Below, piece after piece: positions 1 to 7,430 of a DNA stretch of 49,507 bases (position 1 is the first letter of the stretch; each line of letters opens with the position of its first letter). The translations under genes were made by a program, and so were the position numbers. The stretch is taken from positions 1 to 49,507 of IMG/VR virus record IMGVR_UViG_3300023176_005235, one strand, 5' to 3'. Below the pieces are notes generated by a model. It ran no database searches, had not been told where the DNA came from, and saw only the letters and a list, made by a program, of their open reading frames with translations. Source of the DNA: a virus.

Positions 1-557
1 TATTATCCTTATAAAATATGTGCTGCCCAATCTTCACAGTTTTCGTGACTGCTTTTTTCCAATAAGGAGAAACGTAATCAGCGTGATACCATAAAGCACC
101 TTTAGTTATATCATATACCGTATCTTGATTCAAGTAAAGTTTCTTTGCTATATTATATATTTTCGCAAAAACACGACGATCAGTTATATTGTCTGACTTA
201 CCATCACAGTACCAACTAAATTGACATTTATTTCTTAGAGGAACAAGTTTACCTGTTCTTGTTTTATGCCACTTAGAATATCTTGCTTCCTTAACAACTT
301 TACATATGCTGTTTGGAAATCTTGAACTGTTAACTCTATTAAGGGTTACAAGTCCAACTGCTTTCTGTCCCAGCTTTGATTGATTGCCAGCTTCAAAGTA
401 AATATTTTTTGCTAAGCAGTTTACTTGTTTGGTCTCAGCTTCAGTTAAATCTTTTGAAACTGGATATTCATCTACAACATGTCTGGGGGAAACTACAGGA
501 TCGGGAAATGCTAAAATCGAAAAACAAGTTGTAAGAATTACGAACATATATTTCATC
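1..557 (-). CDS. SleB-like cell wall hydrolase (3' end beyond window)
   Basis: The reading frame opens at an ATG with GAGGAGAG just upstream and runs off the left edge after about 185 codons, so the C-terminus is missing. It starts with a signal peptide (MKYMFVILTTCFSILAFP). The mature part carries the pattern of the hydrolase_2/SleB family: LAKNIYFEAGNQ with the catalytic-type Glu, GQKAVGLVTLNRVN, FPNSICKVV and CQFSWYCDGK. SleB-family enzymes cleave the glycan strand of peptidoglycan. A secreted copy in a phage suggests a role in lysis or wall remodelling. It lies 10 nt downstream of the next gene to the right, so it is probably co-transcribed with it. Family assignment is by motif only but the match is strong. 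Confidence 0.85.
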
Positions 558-567
558 AGTTCTCTCC

Positions 568-1170
568 TCATGGATCAAGTTGAGCTTTTCTGTCTATAAA
601 TATACTATCAGAAATTACTTTGCCGTTTTCTATTTTATCAATAAAATTAAACGTAACACCTTTACCTTCTTCTCTTGACATTCTATGCCAAGACTTACGC
701 CACTCTCCAACAAATTTAGGATTGTAATTTGGTTTACCTTTTTCTATGAAGTTGTCAGTATAACTTCCAATATCGATATCCCACCACGAATCACAACCGT
801 AAATATCTAATTCTGTGTAACCAAGTTTGATCATTGCCATAGCTGCCCAATGACCAGAACTATAATAATTTCTTAGAATATTAAAAGTTCCAAGAATCTG
901 TATAGTGTTTTCTGGATTTTGAAAGAATTTTTTATGTTCCTTCAACGTTTCTAAGCTGGCACGATTTAACACTACGGTATCAGTTCTCATCTCTACCGTT
1001 CCAGTTGCCCACTTCCTTATAACTTCTCTATCAATAATAGAAGTTGCGTCTACTTCAACTGGAGGATAGTTACATCCCATAGTGTAAAGTCCATTCGGAG
1101 CATAATACTTCATCCGTGGACCATTACATAAAACGTTACCTTTACCTTTATCTCTTTGTCTTTGTTCCAT
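568..1170 (-). CDS. Conserved phage protein, possible MptE/DUF115-like fold
   Basis: A 200-residue cytosolic protein without signal peptide or membrane segment. Near the N-terminus it has VLCNGPRMK followed by MGCNYPP, and further on HWAAMAMIKLGYTELDIYGCDSWW. A short NGP loop plus a GxN turn and a late DIYGCD strand resembles the Rossmann-like MptE/DUF115 proteins often found in marine phages, some near glycan genes. That is an inference from pattern. Its start lies directly after the T-run of the terminator at 1171-1200, so expression may depend on read-through or on a promoter not recognised here. No catalytic role can be assigned. Confidence 0.6.
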   Translation of the reverse strand: MEQRQRDKGKGNVLCNGPRMKYYAPNGLYTMGCNYPPVEVDATSIIDREVIRKWATGTVEMRTDTVVLNRASLETLKEHKKFFQNPENTIQILGTFNILRNYYSSGHWAAMAMIKLGYTELDIYGCDSWWDIDIGSYTDNFIEKGKPNYNPKFVGEWRKSWHRMSREEGKGVTFNFIDKIENGKVISDSIFIDRKAQLDP

Positions 1171-1200
1171 AAAAAACCAGTCCTTTAAGGGAGGACTGGT
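1171..1200 (-). terminator. Rho-independent terminator
   Basis: Read on the minus strand, ACCAGTCC pairs with GGACTGGT across a short loop and is followed directly by TTTTTT. This is a classic intrinsic terminator for transcripts coming from the small genes at 1239-1533 and their promoter at 1536-1564. Confidence 0.85.
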
Positions 1201-1238
1201 AAAACCTGTTCAAATCATAGTTTAACGTGGTTTGTAGA

Positions 1239-1325
1239 TTACCACCAACCTGTCATGTTGCCTACAAGATTAACAACAACCATGACAACTGCGACGTGTG
1301 CCGCAAGATTCCAATTGATAGCCAT
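1239..1325 (-). CDS. 28-residue single-pass membrane peptide
   Basis: An ATG preceded by AAAGGAGTC opens a 28-codon frame: MAINWNLAAHVAVV, then MVVVNLVGN and the tail MTGWW. The central 15-18 residues are strongly hydrophobic and flanked by Trp, typical of a tiny inner-membrane peptide. It lies between the promoter at 1536-1564 and the terminator at 1171-1200, so it forms a short transcription unit of its own. The strong ribosome binding site and the precise framing by promoter and terminator support a real gene. Function unknown. Confidence 0.6.
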   Translation of the reverse strand: MAINWNLAAHVAVVMVVVNLVGNMTGWW

Positions 1326-1419
1326 AAATGACTCCTTTTGTTATTGAAAAATGAAAATTGTTTCTGGTGCTAAGTACAACTTCCAAAACTCCATCAGCTC
1401 CATTTTATGGAGCAGTCTA

Positions 1420-1533
1420 TTATTTAGGTTTTCCCCCTAATCTCACAATAATTTCTTCTATTCTACCTTTCCAATATGAAGAAACAAAGTTCTTTAGAGC
1501 GGATAAAAACTTTATCATTTCCAAGTTATTCAT
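1420..1533 (-). CDS. Possible small basic ORF (37 or 32 aa)
   Basis: A short frame ends at the TAA at 1420-1422 and reads KFLSALKNFVSSYWKGRIEE. The first ATG (1533) lies inside or beside the -10 box at 1536-1541, so if that promoter is used the internal ATG at 1518 is the likelier start (32 residues). No good ribosome binding site is visible. Downstream, at 1396-1412, GCTCCAT and ATGGAGC form a 7-bp hairpin without a clear T-run. Kept because the frame is open and amphipathic, but it could be chance. Confidence 0.3.
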   Translation of the reverse strand: MNNLEMIKFLSALKNFVSSYWKGRIEEIIVRLGGKPK

Positions 1534-1535
1534 AT

Positions 1536-1564
1536 ATTATACTACAATCTATAATTAAAGTAAA
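1536..1564 (-). promoter_or_regulatory. Sigma70-like early promoter (family copy 1)
   Basis: On the minus strand TTTACT is followed by a 17-nt spacer beginning TTAATT and then TATAAT. The same arrangement recurs at eleven other places in this window. It points at the small genes 1420-1533 and 1239-1325. Confidence 0.8.
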
Positions 1565-1565
1565 A

Positions 1566-1715
1566 TTATCTTCCTTGTCCACGATACGCTTTAAATCCTC
1601 TGCGCTTATGCTTATTCATCATTTGCAAACTTGCCCTACGACTACCACCTTGCCCTGTCTTTTTAAATTGAGCAGCACTGTAATGTAACGGTTTATCTAA
1701 TTTTACTTTTGCCAT
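1566..1715 (-). CDS. 49-residue very basic protein
   Basis: ATG with AAGGAGATATA upstream. The protein (start MAKVKLDKPLHYSAAQFKK, end KRRGFKAYRGQGR) has many Lys and Arg residues and a GQGGSRR stretch, and no hydrophobic segment. The composition suggests nucleic-acid binding. Its stop codon overlaps the end of the TTTACTTTAATT promoter element at 1536-1564. It follows the secreted-protein gene at 1725-2033 by nine nucleotides, so it is likely the last gene of that operon. No family recognised. Confidence 0.6.
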   Translation of the reverse strand: MAKVKLDKPLHYSAAQFKKTGQGGSRRASLQMMNKHKRRGFKAYRGQGR

Positions 1716-1724
1716 TATATCTCC

Positions 1725-2033
1725 TTACGTTGATGTTTCATATGGATTTACACAAGTATCTTTAATGATATCATGTATCTTTTGTGGATCACTTTCTTCT
1801 TGCATTAATTTTCTTACTTGATGCATTAGATCATTAACAAATTTAATTGATTCCTGTTCTTCCTCAGGTGATCTAACATTAGGAAATGCAAAGTTAATGT
1901 TAGAAGGATCTAATCCCTCTAGTATATTTGAAACAATATCTTTTGCCAAATATGCTTTTACTTTACAAAATTCTGAATCGTCTGCTTGAGCAAATGATGC
2001 TACCAATAATAAAAGTGGTATTAAATATTTCAT
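1725..2033 (-). CDS. Small secreted protein
   Basis: A 102-residue protein with a clear signal peptide (MKYLIPLLLLVASFAQA, cleavage after AQA) and a mature part of about 85 residues that is acidic and helical, with two Cys (SEFCKVKAY and IKDTCVNPY) that could form a disulfide. The start has GGAGAAAATA upstream, and its first base coincides with the last base of the preceding gene. It is probably exported to the periplasm together with the product of 2033-2482. Function unknown. Confidence 0.7.
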   Translation of the reverse strand: MKYLIPLLLLVASFAQADDSEFCKVKAYLAKDIVSNILEGLDPSNINFAFPNVRSPEEEQESIKFVNDLMHQVRKLMQEESDPQKIHDIIKDTCVNPYETST

Positions 2034-2482
2034 TATTTTCTCCTACATATTTTGTCAATATGTTCATCTGTTATAAATGAAACTTCGTTCCACCACATCC
2101 ATTCTTCTGCTCCTGGAGGAATCATAATAATTTTAATCATATGATTATCGATAGTTCCAAGAGCAATAGTCATTAAAGAAACTCTTGGTCTATCTTCTTC
2201 TGGAAAGTTTTCTGGATGGCAGTCAATCTTAAACTTCATTCTTCTCTTGTATAGATTAACCTTAGATGGATAGTTCCCGTAGATATCCCAGTATGCTGTT
2301 CTAAAATTAGTTCCACGAACATCTTCTATTTCGCTGTGGTCAAATTTTAATTTATCTAGATCTGGTCTAACTTGTAATGCTGGGTCTGCTAAGTATTCTC
2401 TGTTAGCATATGACGGATGTGACGCTATTAACACTGCGGTGAATACTGCCACGATAAAAAATGTTGCCTGTAATGGTTTCAT
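2033..2482 (-). CDS. Secreted protein of unknown function
   Basis: The frame is open further upstream, but the start at 2482 (MKPLQATFFIVAVFTAVL) is chosen because GGAG lies six bases before it and it creates a good signal peptide ending at SYA. The mature domain of about 125 residues contains a DIYGNYPSK stretch, two Cys (KIDCHPENF, DKICRRK) near its ends and an aromatic patch EEWMWWNEV. It overlaps 1725-2033 by one base and follows the Fe-S carrier gene by eight bases. Periplasmic location is inferred from the signal peptide. No family recognised. Confidence 0.65.
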   Translation of the reverse strand: MKPLQATFFIVAVFTAVLIASHPSYANREYLADPALQVRPDLDKLKFDHSEIEDVRGTNFRTAYWDIYGNYPSKVNLYKRRMKFKIDCHPENFPEEDRPRVSLMTIALGTIDNHMIKIIMIPPGAEEWMWWNEVSFITDEHIDKICRRK

Positions 2483-2490
2483 AATATCTC

Positions 2491-2802
2491 CTACGCTGCA
2501 AAACTTTGCCCACAGCCACAAGTTGCCGTAGCGTTGGGATTTGTTATAACAAACTGGCTACTCATAAGATCTTCTTTCCAATCTATAATCGAGCCTTGTA
2601 AATATTGCATGCTTGCTGAATCAACCAGTACACCTTCTACCTCATAATCATCCTCAGCAACTTCTTCGTCGAAGGTAAATCCATAATTGAAACCAGAACA
2701 CCCACCACCCTTGATGAATGCTCTAACTTTTAGATTAGGATTATCTTCTTCTGCTAAAAGAGACTGCATTTTTCTTTTAGCATTTTCTGTTATGGTTAAC
2801 AT
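2491..2802 (-). CDS. A-type Fe-S cluster carrier (HesB/IscA/ErpA-like)
   Basis: 103 residues, the usual length for the family. It carries all three family cysteines: [10 protein letters not shown] in the middle and CGCGQSF at the C-terminus. These ligate and transfer [2Fe-2S] or [4Fe-4S] clusters to client enzymes. It starts on the last base of the stop of the gene to the right, so it is translationally coupled. Related genes occur in marine T4-like phages. Possible clients are Fe-S nucleases such as the Cas4-like protein at 3033-3686, but that link is inference. The subtype (IscA, ErpA or SufA) cannot be decided by eye. Confidence 0.9.
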   Translation of the reverse strand: MLTITENAKRKMQSLLAEEDNPNLKVRAFIKGGGCSGFNYGFTFDEEVAEDDYEVEGVLVDSASMQYLQGSIIDWKEDLMSSQFVITNPNATATCGCGQSFAA

Positions 2803-3032
2803 TACTGTACTGCGTTTAAGAGTTTTATATTTTCCAAAACTTTATCAATATCAGCAGCTGTTTCTTCAGTTTTTAACCATTGAATTTTATCTTTGAGAAT
2901 CATCTCGTTTAACTCTTGCGAAGAAACCTTACCACTCATTGCTTTCTCCCAATAGATAACTAGAAGACTGTGCGCATCTGGATTAGTTGTTTGTAACTTA
3001 TCTAGCGCATCTAAAGTTTTCGTCATTCCCAT
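2802..3032 (-). CDS. 76-residue hypothetical protein
   Basis: A small soluble, probably all-helical protein ([19 protein letters not shown], then an acidic, Lys-rich C-terminal half). The ATG has AAGGGTG upstream. It is sandwiched without gaps between the nuclease gene 3033-3686 and the Fe-S carrier gene, which makes co-translation likely. No motif or family recognised. Confidence 0.6.
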   Translation of the reverse strand: MGMTKTLDALDKLQTTNPDAHSLLVIYWEKAMSGKVSSQELNEMILKDKIQWLKTEETAADIDKVLENIKLLNAVQ

Positions 3033-3686
3033 TTATACACCCTTTACTTTTTTGTAATCGTTTCTCAATTCTCTAAATTTAAATATCCAGTTATCTCTAC
3101 TTTCATGAAAGACAAGTGGTTCTGAATCATCAACAGCCATGATGATAGTTAGTCTATTTACTGGAACTTGAGTTCTTTCCTCAAAGGCGACAGCATAAGC
3201 AGAACATTGCATAAAATAGTTATGAATCTGATCTGCAGTTTTTTGCCGTCTAGATGTTTTGAAATCTATTACGGAAAGTTTACCTTCATATTCAGCTATA
3301 CAGTCAACAGTTCCTGCAACTTCTAAATGATCTGAATATAATTGCGATTCTAATGCGTGTATATTATTTATTTTATTTAATTCTGGGCGTATAGAATCCC
3401 ACATTTCTTGGTCAAAAATATCTATATCCAGTTTCTCATTATTAAGATAATCTTCACAAAGTGAATGGACCCTTGTCCCTCTGTTGGCTGCTCGAGTAGA
3501 TATTTGATTGGCAACTTCTTCGCCAACTCTTTTTCTCCACTCAAGGATTGCTTGTTTATTCAACAATCCTGTTACAGAAGTTACAGAGGGGTATGCGTTA
3601 CCAGAGGGAGTTCTGTAGACACGAGAACCATCTTTAGCAGTGGTTCTCGTTATCTTTTCGTAGTTATGTTGTATATGATTGAACAC
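3033..3686 (-). CDS. PD-(D/E)XK exonuclease, Cas4/RecB/MGME1-like
   Basis: 217 residues with the ordered motifs of the Cas4/RecB-like nuclease group: GTRVHSLCEDYL (motif with His), the acidic residue in VAGTVDCIAEY, VIDFKTSRR (the D-x-K core) and QCSAYAVAFEE (Q-x6-Y type motif IV). The catalytic residues expected for divalent-metal hydrolysis of DNA ends are therefore present. No Cys cluster typical of Fe-S Cas4 is obvious. The start is a GTG directly after the PhoH stop. It probably degrades or trims linear or single-stranded DNA during replication or recombination; that role is inferred from the family. Confidence 0.8.
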   Translation of the reverse strand: MFNHIQHNYEKITRTTAKDGSRVYRTPSGNAYPSVTSVTGLLNKQAILEWRKRVGEEVANQISTRAANRGTRVHSLCEDYLNNEKLDIDIFDQEMWDSIRPELNKINNIHALESQLYSDHLEVAGTVDCIAEYEGKLSVIDFKTSRRQKTADQIHNYFMQCSAYAVAFEERTQVPVNRLTIIMAVDDSEPLVFHESRDNWIFKFRELRNDYKKVKGV

Positions 3687-4472
3687 TCATTTCGCTTTCA
3701 GCATCTCCTGAGCATCCTCAAATTTTGTCTTTGCTAAAATGTAGTCTTTAACTAAGCTACTTCTGACGATATCATCAATAGTAAATTCAATTCGAGTAAA
3801 TGCTTCCATATGCATTGCTATATCTAAAAATTTTAAAATTCCACTTACGTCATTCTTCTTTTTATTTAGGTCGGTTTGACGATAGTCTCCGCACCAAATA
3901 ATTTTAGATCTGTAACCAACACGTGTCATTACAGTATCTATTTCTTCAAAGTTTAGATTCTGCATCTCATCAACGATAATGATAGCATCGTCAAATGACA
4001 TTCCTCTAATAAAGGAAGTCGAGATAAACTCTATGTGATGCTGTTCCTCTAACCTTTGGTAAGCATCCTTACGTCCAAACAAAGTATCACATATTTGAAC
4101 ATATGGTTGCCTAAAAATTTCCATCTTATCATCTGCGTCTCCTGGAAGGTGTCCCATGTCTCTAGACTGAACCGCAGAACGAACTACAATAATTTTATTA
4201 AAAGGATTATTTTTATCTAATACTTCTTCTAATGCCTTATATAATGCAATAAAAGTTTTTCCTGTTCCTGCTACTCCGTGTAATGATATAAAATAGTCAC
4301 CCTGTTTATATGCTTCGTAAAACTTTTTTTGGTTTTCTGTTAATGGATCAAATGTACCCAAATCATCTATACGTATCTTCAAGTGATTGTTACTTCTTCT
4401 CGCTCCTCTTTTTGTTGTCTCTTTGATATCTAAAACATTTTCTGCTACTTTCTGAGCGGTCTTTCTTGGCAT
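3687..4472 (-). CDS. phoH: PhoH-like ATPase
   Basis: 261 residues. Walker A reads GVAGTGKT at about residue 65, Walker B IIVDEMQN at about residue 165, with a sensor-like stretch IIWCGDYRQTD after it, as in PhoH/RNA-helicase-like P-loop ATPases. PhoH genes are common in marine T4-like phages. The true biochemical role is unsettled, with an RNA-related ATPase most often proposed. A basic N-terminal extension (about 45 residues) precedes the domain. The gene is followed immediately by the nuclease gene 3033-3686. Confidence 0.9.
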   Translation of the reverse strand: MPRKTAQKVAENVLDIKETTKRGARRSNNHLKIRIDDLGTFDPLTENQKKFYEAYKQGDYFISLHGVAGTGKTFIALYKALEEVLDKNNPFNKIIVVRSAVQSRDMGHLPGDADDKMEIFRQPYVQICDTLFGRKDAYQRLEEQHHIEFISTSFIRGMSFDDAIIIVDEMQNLNFEEIDTVMTRVGYRSKIIWCGDYRQTDLNKKKNDVSGILKFLDIAMHMEAFTRIEFTIDDIVRSSLVKDYILAKTKFEDAQEMLKAK

Positions 4473-4494
4473 ACAGGTTGTTTCCTTGTTATTG

Positions 4495-4740
4495 TTATCT
4501 GATGTGGTCTTTCATTCCTTTCGCTCCTGGAGTTCTTTCTGATATCTTGTGCAACACCTCCTTAAATCCGTTGTCAAGTTTTCTTACACCAAGACGCACT
4601 GGGTCTCCCATGGAGGCAGCTCCGCTGTGATGTCTTTGGTGTGTGGGATTTTCAGCCAGATAGGAATCTAGCTCAGAAATCTTCATAGACTTTTCGAAGA
4701 TCTCATTCGTTTCAGTATTAATAAATTCGTAGTTCGGCAT
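4495..4740 (-). CDS. Small FmdB-like protein lacking zinc ligands
   Basis: 81 residues beginning MPNYEFINTETNEIFEKSM. The opening MPxYEF and the following pattern are those of FmdB-type zinc-ribbon proteins, but the cysteines expected there are replaced (NTET instead of a CxxC). The middle part (SGAASMGDPVRLGVRKLD) and C-terminus look like the version found in marine T4-like phages. The product may keep the fold without zinc. Function unknown. Confidence 0.6.
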   Translation of the reverse strand: MPNYEFINTETNEIFEKSMKISELDSYLAENPTHQRHHSGAASMGDPVRLGVRKLDNGFKEVLHKISERTPGAKGMKDHIR

Positions 4741-4753
4741 AGTGTAATATTAT

Positions 4754-5290
4754 TTAGTTAATGAAGTACGGCACAGTTCTGTTTTTCCAAGAAAACATTC
4801 GCTGTTTTTCTCCGTTGTAATAATTATGATAAGACTTCTTAGAATTACCAGCTACTTTATATTGATCTGGCATAGCTGGAGTTGGCTCCGTGAATGGAAC
4901 ATCTCTAGAAATATTTTTTGGAGTAGCACTTAGTGCTTCTGTAAGCTGTGAGCATTTATGCTGCTTACCATAGCGATAACTATATTCCTCAAGTAAACTG
5001 ACAAACATTTTGTAGAGCCACTGATAGTTTGCTTCGGATGCCCTTACCCAAACTGCGCTTGGATGATTGATATGAGTAGCCATGTAAAGAGTATGTTCAA
5101 GCTCACTATGAAGAGCATAACGAACACGTTTTCTTCCCGTAGCAGTGCGACCAGTATATTCACTACCGTCGATAACACGATGAGCAGTACAAAGAAGTTG
5201 AGCATATTCCAATATCATCTTTACGCAATGTTTATCAACGTGCATTTCTGCACACTTTTTAGTATCATGATCTAAGTAAAATATATTCAT
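4754..5290 (-). CDS. Conserved marine T4-like phage protein
   Basis: 178 residues beginning MNIFYLDHDTKKCAEMHVD, with KHCVKMILEYAQLLCTAHR next. It is rich in His, Tyr and Cys and has the pattern DKHxVKMILExAQLLxTAHR, which I recall in many marine T4-like phages without a known function. There is no signal peptide. Several conserved His, Cys and Asp residues suggest a metal site, but this is speculation. It lies between the FmdB-like gene and the nucleotide-metabolism genes. Confidence 0.65.
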   Translation of the reverse strand: MNIFYLDHDTKKCAEMHVDKHCVKMILEYAQLLCTAHRVIDGSEYTGRTATGRKRVRYALHSELEHTLYMATHINHPSAVWVRASEANYQWLYKMFVSLLEEYSYRYGKQHKCSQLTEALSATPKNISRDVPFTEPTPAMPDQYKVAGNSKKSYHNYYNGEKQRMFSWKNRTVPYFIN

Positions 5291-5298
5291 TGTTATAT

Positions 5299-5679
5299 TT
5301 ATTTAACAAATTTAGAAAAGTCTGGAGGAGTCCATCCTTCAGGTTTCAATACCTTCCCGTCTTCACGTTTTAATACTGTACCAGTAATCTTGTTAATCTT
5401 TGCTAGATTAGAACGTTTACCTTCATCCCAAATATCATCGATATCCATTCCTCTTGATTTCATATAACCAATAATCACCCACATCATATCGAAGCAAGCA
5501 TCAATAATTTCTACTTCATCATTATTCTTGATTGCTTCCTGAAACTCATTATATTCTTCAGTGATTAAATTCTTATATAACTCTGCTTGCTCAGTATTAT
5601 CTTTAGTTACAGTTTGGTCAGCTGCCATCATAAATGTAATAACATCCCACCATGGCATAATATAAGGATTATTCTTCAT
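5299..5679 (-). CDS. MazG-like nucleotide pyrophosphohydrolase
   Basis: 126 residues, helical. The segment EEYNEFQEAIKNNDEVEIID followed by ACFDMMWVIIG carries the ExxE and ExxD metal-binding pairs of all-alpha NTP pyrophosphatases (MazG, dUTPase-2 or HisE-like). Such enzymes hydrolyse (d)NTPs to monophosphates, and in phages they may shape the nucleotide pool. It overlaps the dCMP deaminase gene by 11 bases, consistent with a shared nucleotide role. The exact substrate is unknown. Confidence 0.75.
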   Translation of the reverse strand: MKNNPYIMPWWDVITFMMAADQTVTKDNTEQAELYKNLITEEYNEFQEAIKNNDEVEIIDACFDMMWVIIGYMKSRGMDIDDIWDEGKRSNLAKINKITGTVLKREDGKVLKPEGWTPPDFSKFVK

Positions 5680-6118
5680 ATTTGATTACCTCTATTCCAC
5701 ATTTTTTTAAAAAGTCAAACCCAATAACATTCTTTTCTCTATTCAAATAATCTGTCTTATAGTATACCTTAGAAATACCTGCACCGTAAATTAATTTTGC
5801 GCAATCTATGCAAGGATTATGGGTCAAAAATAAAACAGAGTCTTTGCCAGACTCTCCGTCTTTTGCCAATTTAAGTATAGCATTCGCCTCAGCATGTATA
5901 ACCTCTGGCTTGGTTTCCCAAAATCTAATCTCTCCATTTGGCCACCGCATCTCATCTTCACAGTTATTGTCCCAACCAGCAGGAGTTCCGTTATAACCAA
6001 GACTAATAATTCTGTTGTTCTTTACTATAACAGCACCCACCTGCAGTTTTCTTGCAGTTGAAAGCTGAGCAGTTTCTTCTGCCAGTTTCATATACAAGTT
6101 TATAAATTTATTCTTCAT
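5669..6118 (-). CDS. cd: Deoxycytidylate (dCMP) deaminase
   Basis: 149 residues with both zinc motifs of the cytidine/deoxycytidylate deaminase family: HAEANAIL (His ligand and catalytic Glu) and PCIDCAK (two Cys ligands). The N-terminal TARKLQVGAVIVKNN and GYNGTPAGWDNNC are typical of dCMP deaminases, the latter part of the substrate and allosteric region. The product dUMP feeds thymidylate synthesis by the ThyX encoded at 33568-34236. It overlaps genes on both sides (10-11 nt), so it belongs to a nucleotide-metabolism operon. Confidence 0.92.
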   Translation of the reverse strand: MKNKFINLYMKLAEETAQLSTARKLQVGAVIVKNNRIISLGYNGTPAGWDNNCEDEMRWPNGEIRFWETKPEVIHAEANAILKLAKDGESGKDSVLFLTHNPCIDCAKLIYGAGISKVYYKTDYLNREKNVIGFDFLKKCGIEVIKYEE

Positions 6119-6593
6119 CTTCTTTCCATTCTAGCCAGTTCTCATATTCTTCGTCCAAGCCAGCGTACTCTATCATTTCTTCAGTAACTGATTCCCTCCA
6201 GTTCTCATCATGGAAATCATATTCAATATGATTTTGCATTTCATTATAATAGGTTCCAACGAAAGATAATCCTGGCTCATGATATAATGCATCAACTCCC
6301 CAGCCATTATTTTCTAGATACTCATATAATTCTATCGGTGGACTCCAAGCACTATCAAACGAAAGCACAATATTATTTTCGTCTTGAACATTAAAGTTGT
6401 GTACGCTCACATCCCACTTGGTTCCCCAGTTTTCGATATTCCATGAGTACCATTCTTCATCAGCATGCGATGGTCTTGGATATAGATACTGGAATGGTTC
6501 GGGATTTTCTTTATTTAATTCTTCTTCCAAACCTTTTATCTTTTCAGGATCAGGATTCCAAAGCGTAACATCATTAGAGCACCAATTAGGCAT
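6108..6593 (-). CDS. DUF1281/YubB ferredoxin-like protein
   Basis: 161 residues starting MPNWCSNDVTLWNPDPEKIKG, the signature opening of the DUF1281/YubB ferredoxin-like family found on phages and plasmids. A second conserved segment is FDSAWSPPIELYEYL. The rest is very acidic and aromatic, with repeated Glu/Trp/Tyr. The family has no established function; proposals include nucleic-acid mimicry or toxin-like roles. It overlaps the dCMP deaminase gene by 11 nt. Confidence 0.85.
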   Translation of the reverse strand: MPNWCSNDVTLWNPDPEKIKGLEEELNKENPEPFQYLYPRPSHADEEWYSWNIENWGTKWDVSVHNFNVQDENNIVLSFDSAWSPPIELYEYLENNGWGVDALYHEPGLSFVGTYYNEMQNHIEYDFHDENWRESVTEEMIEYAGLDEEYENWLEWKEDEE

Positions 6594-6595
6594 AG

Positions 6596-6808
6596 TTATT
6601 TTTCCTTGTATATTCTATTAAAGGTAATTCTAAATTTTTGTTTACGCTCTTCTTCCTCCGCAAGAGTCTGTTTAGTTTTGCCAGCTGTCGTATAAACAGC
6701 AATACGTTTTATAGCAGCTACGAAATTCAATTTAGTTAGTATATGTCCCATACCATCAGCAAAGCATAATGTAGGAATCAACAAAATCATAACTAGTATT
6801 TTTCTCAC
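6596..6808 (-). CDS. Small secreted protein, paralogue of 6810-6968
   Basis: 70 residues starting at a GTG (MRKILVMILLIPTLCFADG), with GAGGAAA upstream. Signal peptide cleavage is likely after CFA. The mature part (HILTKLNFVAAIKRIAVYT, then a basic tail) aligns by eye with the next small protein to the right in the positions ILTKLNFVAAI versus HITNKLSFAAIV. A gene duplication is the simplest explanation. Probably periplasmic; function unknown. Confidence 0.6.
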   Translation of the reverse strand: MRKILVMILLIPTLCFADGMGHILTKLNFVAAIKRIAVYTTAGKTKQTLAEEEERKQKFRITFNRIYKEK

Positions 6809-6809
6809 T

Positions 6810-6968
6810 TTACTTTTCCTCAGGCTCGTTTTTAATACTCTTAATAACTTTGTCTACTGTTATAACGATAGCAGCAAATGAAAGTTTATTTGTGATGTGT
6901 TTCCAACTACCACTATCAGCAAAAGCGATAGATGGTATTAACAGTAATGCAAATATAAGTTTCTTCAT
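6810..6968 (-). CDS. 52-residue secreted protein, paralogue of 6596-6808
   Basis: The ATG overlaps the stop of the 41-residue gene (ATGA) and has GAAGGAAA upstream. The protein is a signal peptide (MKKLIFALLLIPSIAFADS) plus about 34 residues containing HITNKLSFAAIVITVDKVIK. Its signal peptide and core match its neighbour at 6596-6808, which follows immediately. It is too short to classify. The tight coupling of three small membrane or secreted genes here suggests one functional unit at the inner membrane or periplasm. Confidence 0.6.
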   Translation of the reverse strand: MKKLIFALLLIPSIAFADSGSWKHITNKLSFAAIVITVDKVIKSIKNEPEEK

Positions 6969-7090
6969 TTTACATTTTCCTTCACAGTTTCTTGAACATT
7001 TACCAAACCTTTCTCAAGGAAATTAGTAAAGTTAGTAACGCCAACAGTGGCAATGATAAAACCCAAAATAAACCCAATAATAAATTTCAT
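6965..7090 (-). CDS. 41-residue membrane protein
   Basis: MKFIIGFILGFIIATVGV forms one hydrophobic helix, followed by an amphipathic tail (NFLEKGLVNVQETVKENV). GGGG lies eight bases before the chosen ATG; another in-frame ATG lies twelve bases upstream (7102). The C-terminal amphipathic helix resembles small inner-membrane phage proteins. It is coupled by ATGA to the following secreted protein gene. No function assigned. Confidence 0.55.
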   Translation of the reverse strand: MKFIIGFILGFIIATVGVTNFTNFLEKGLVNVQETVKENVK

Positions 7091-7108
7091 AATAAACCCC
7101 ATTATAAA

Positions 7109-7330
7109 TTAACAAAAGTCAATAGCGTACTCATCGCCAATTTTAGAAAACATCATATCAGTGAAAGTTTCAACTTTATTTTTGATATTAATAATATCAT
7201 CACCAGTAACACCTTCAATAAACAAAGTTCCTTCAAACCACTCAAGAAGGTAAGTAGAGCCATTCATCGCTTCAGCAATAAGAGCATTAACTTTAGTTTC
7301 AAAATTTTGGTTAGTAGTAGTAGTCATCAT
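7109..7330 (-). CDS. Small hypothetical early protein
   Basis: The start at 7330 (MMTTTTNQNFETKVNALIA) is preferred over the upstream ATG because AAAGGAAA precedes it closely. About 73 residues, acidic and helical, ending DEYAIDFC. It is the first gene after the promoter at 7364-7392, so it is likely expressed early and strongly. No family recognised. Confidence 0.6.
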   Translation of the reverse strand: MMTTTTNQNFETKVNALIAEAMNGSTYLLEWFEGTLFIEGVTGDDIINIKNKVETFTDMMFSKIGDEYAIDFC

Positions 7331-7363
7331 ATTTCCTTTCACATTTATTAACTCAATATAATA

Positions 7364-7392
7364 ATTATACGATATTATTGAATTAAAGTAAA
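7364..7392 (-). promoter_or_regulatory. Sigma70-like early promoter (family copy 2)
   Basis: Minus strand TTTACT, a 17-nt spacer starting TTAATTC, then TATAAT. It drives the gene at 7109-7330 and probably the small membrane-protein genes after it. Confidence 0.85.
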
Positions 7393-7430
7393 GGGTTTTT
7401 TAAAAAAAGATACCTAATAAAAACAATAAC

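Noticed and set aside
595-602. TATAAATA with T4 late-type flank on the plus strand
   Set aside because: It points right, inside a minus-strand gene, and no plus-strand gene follows.
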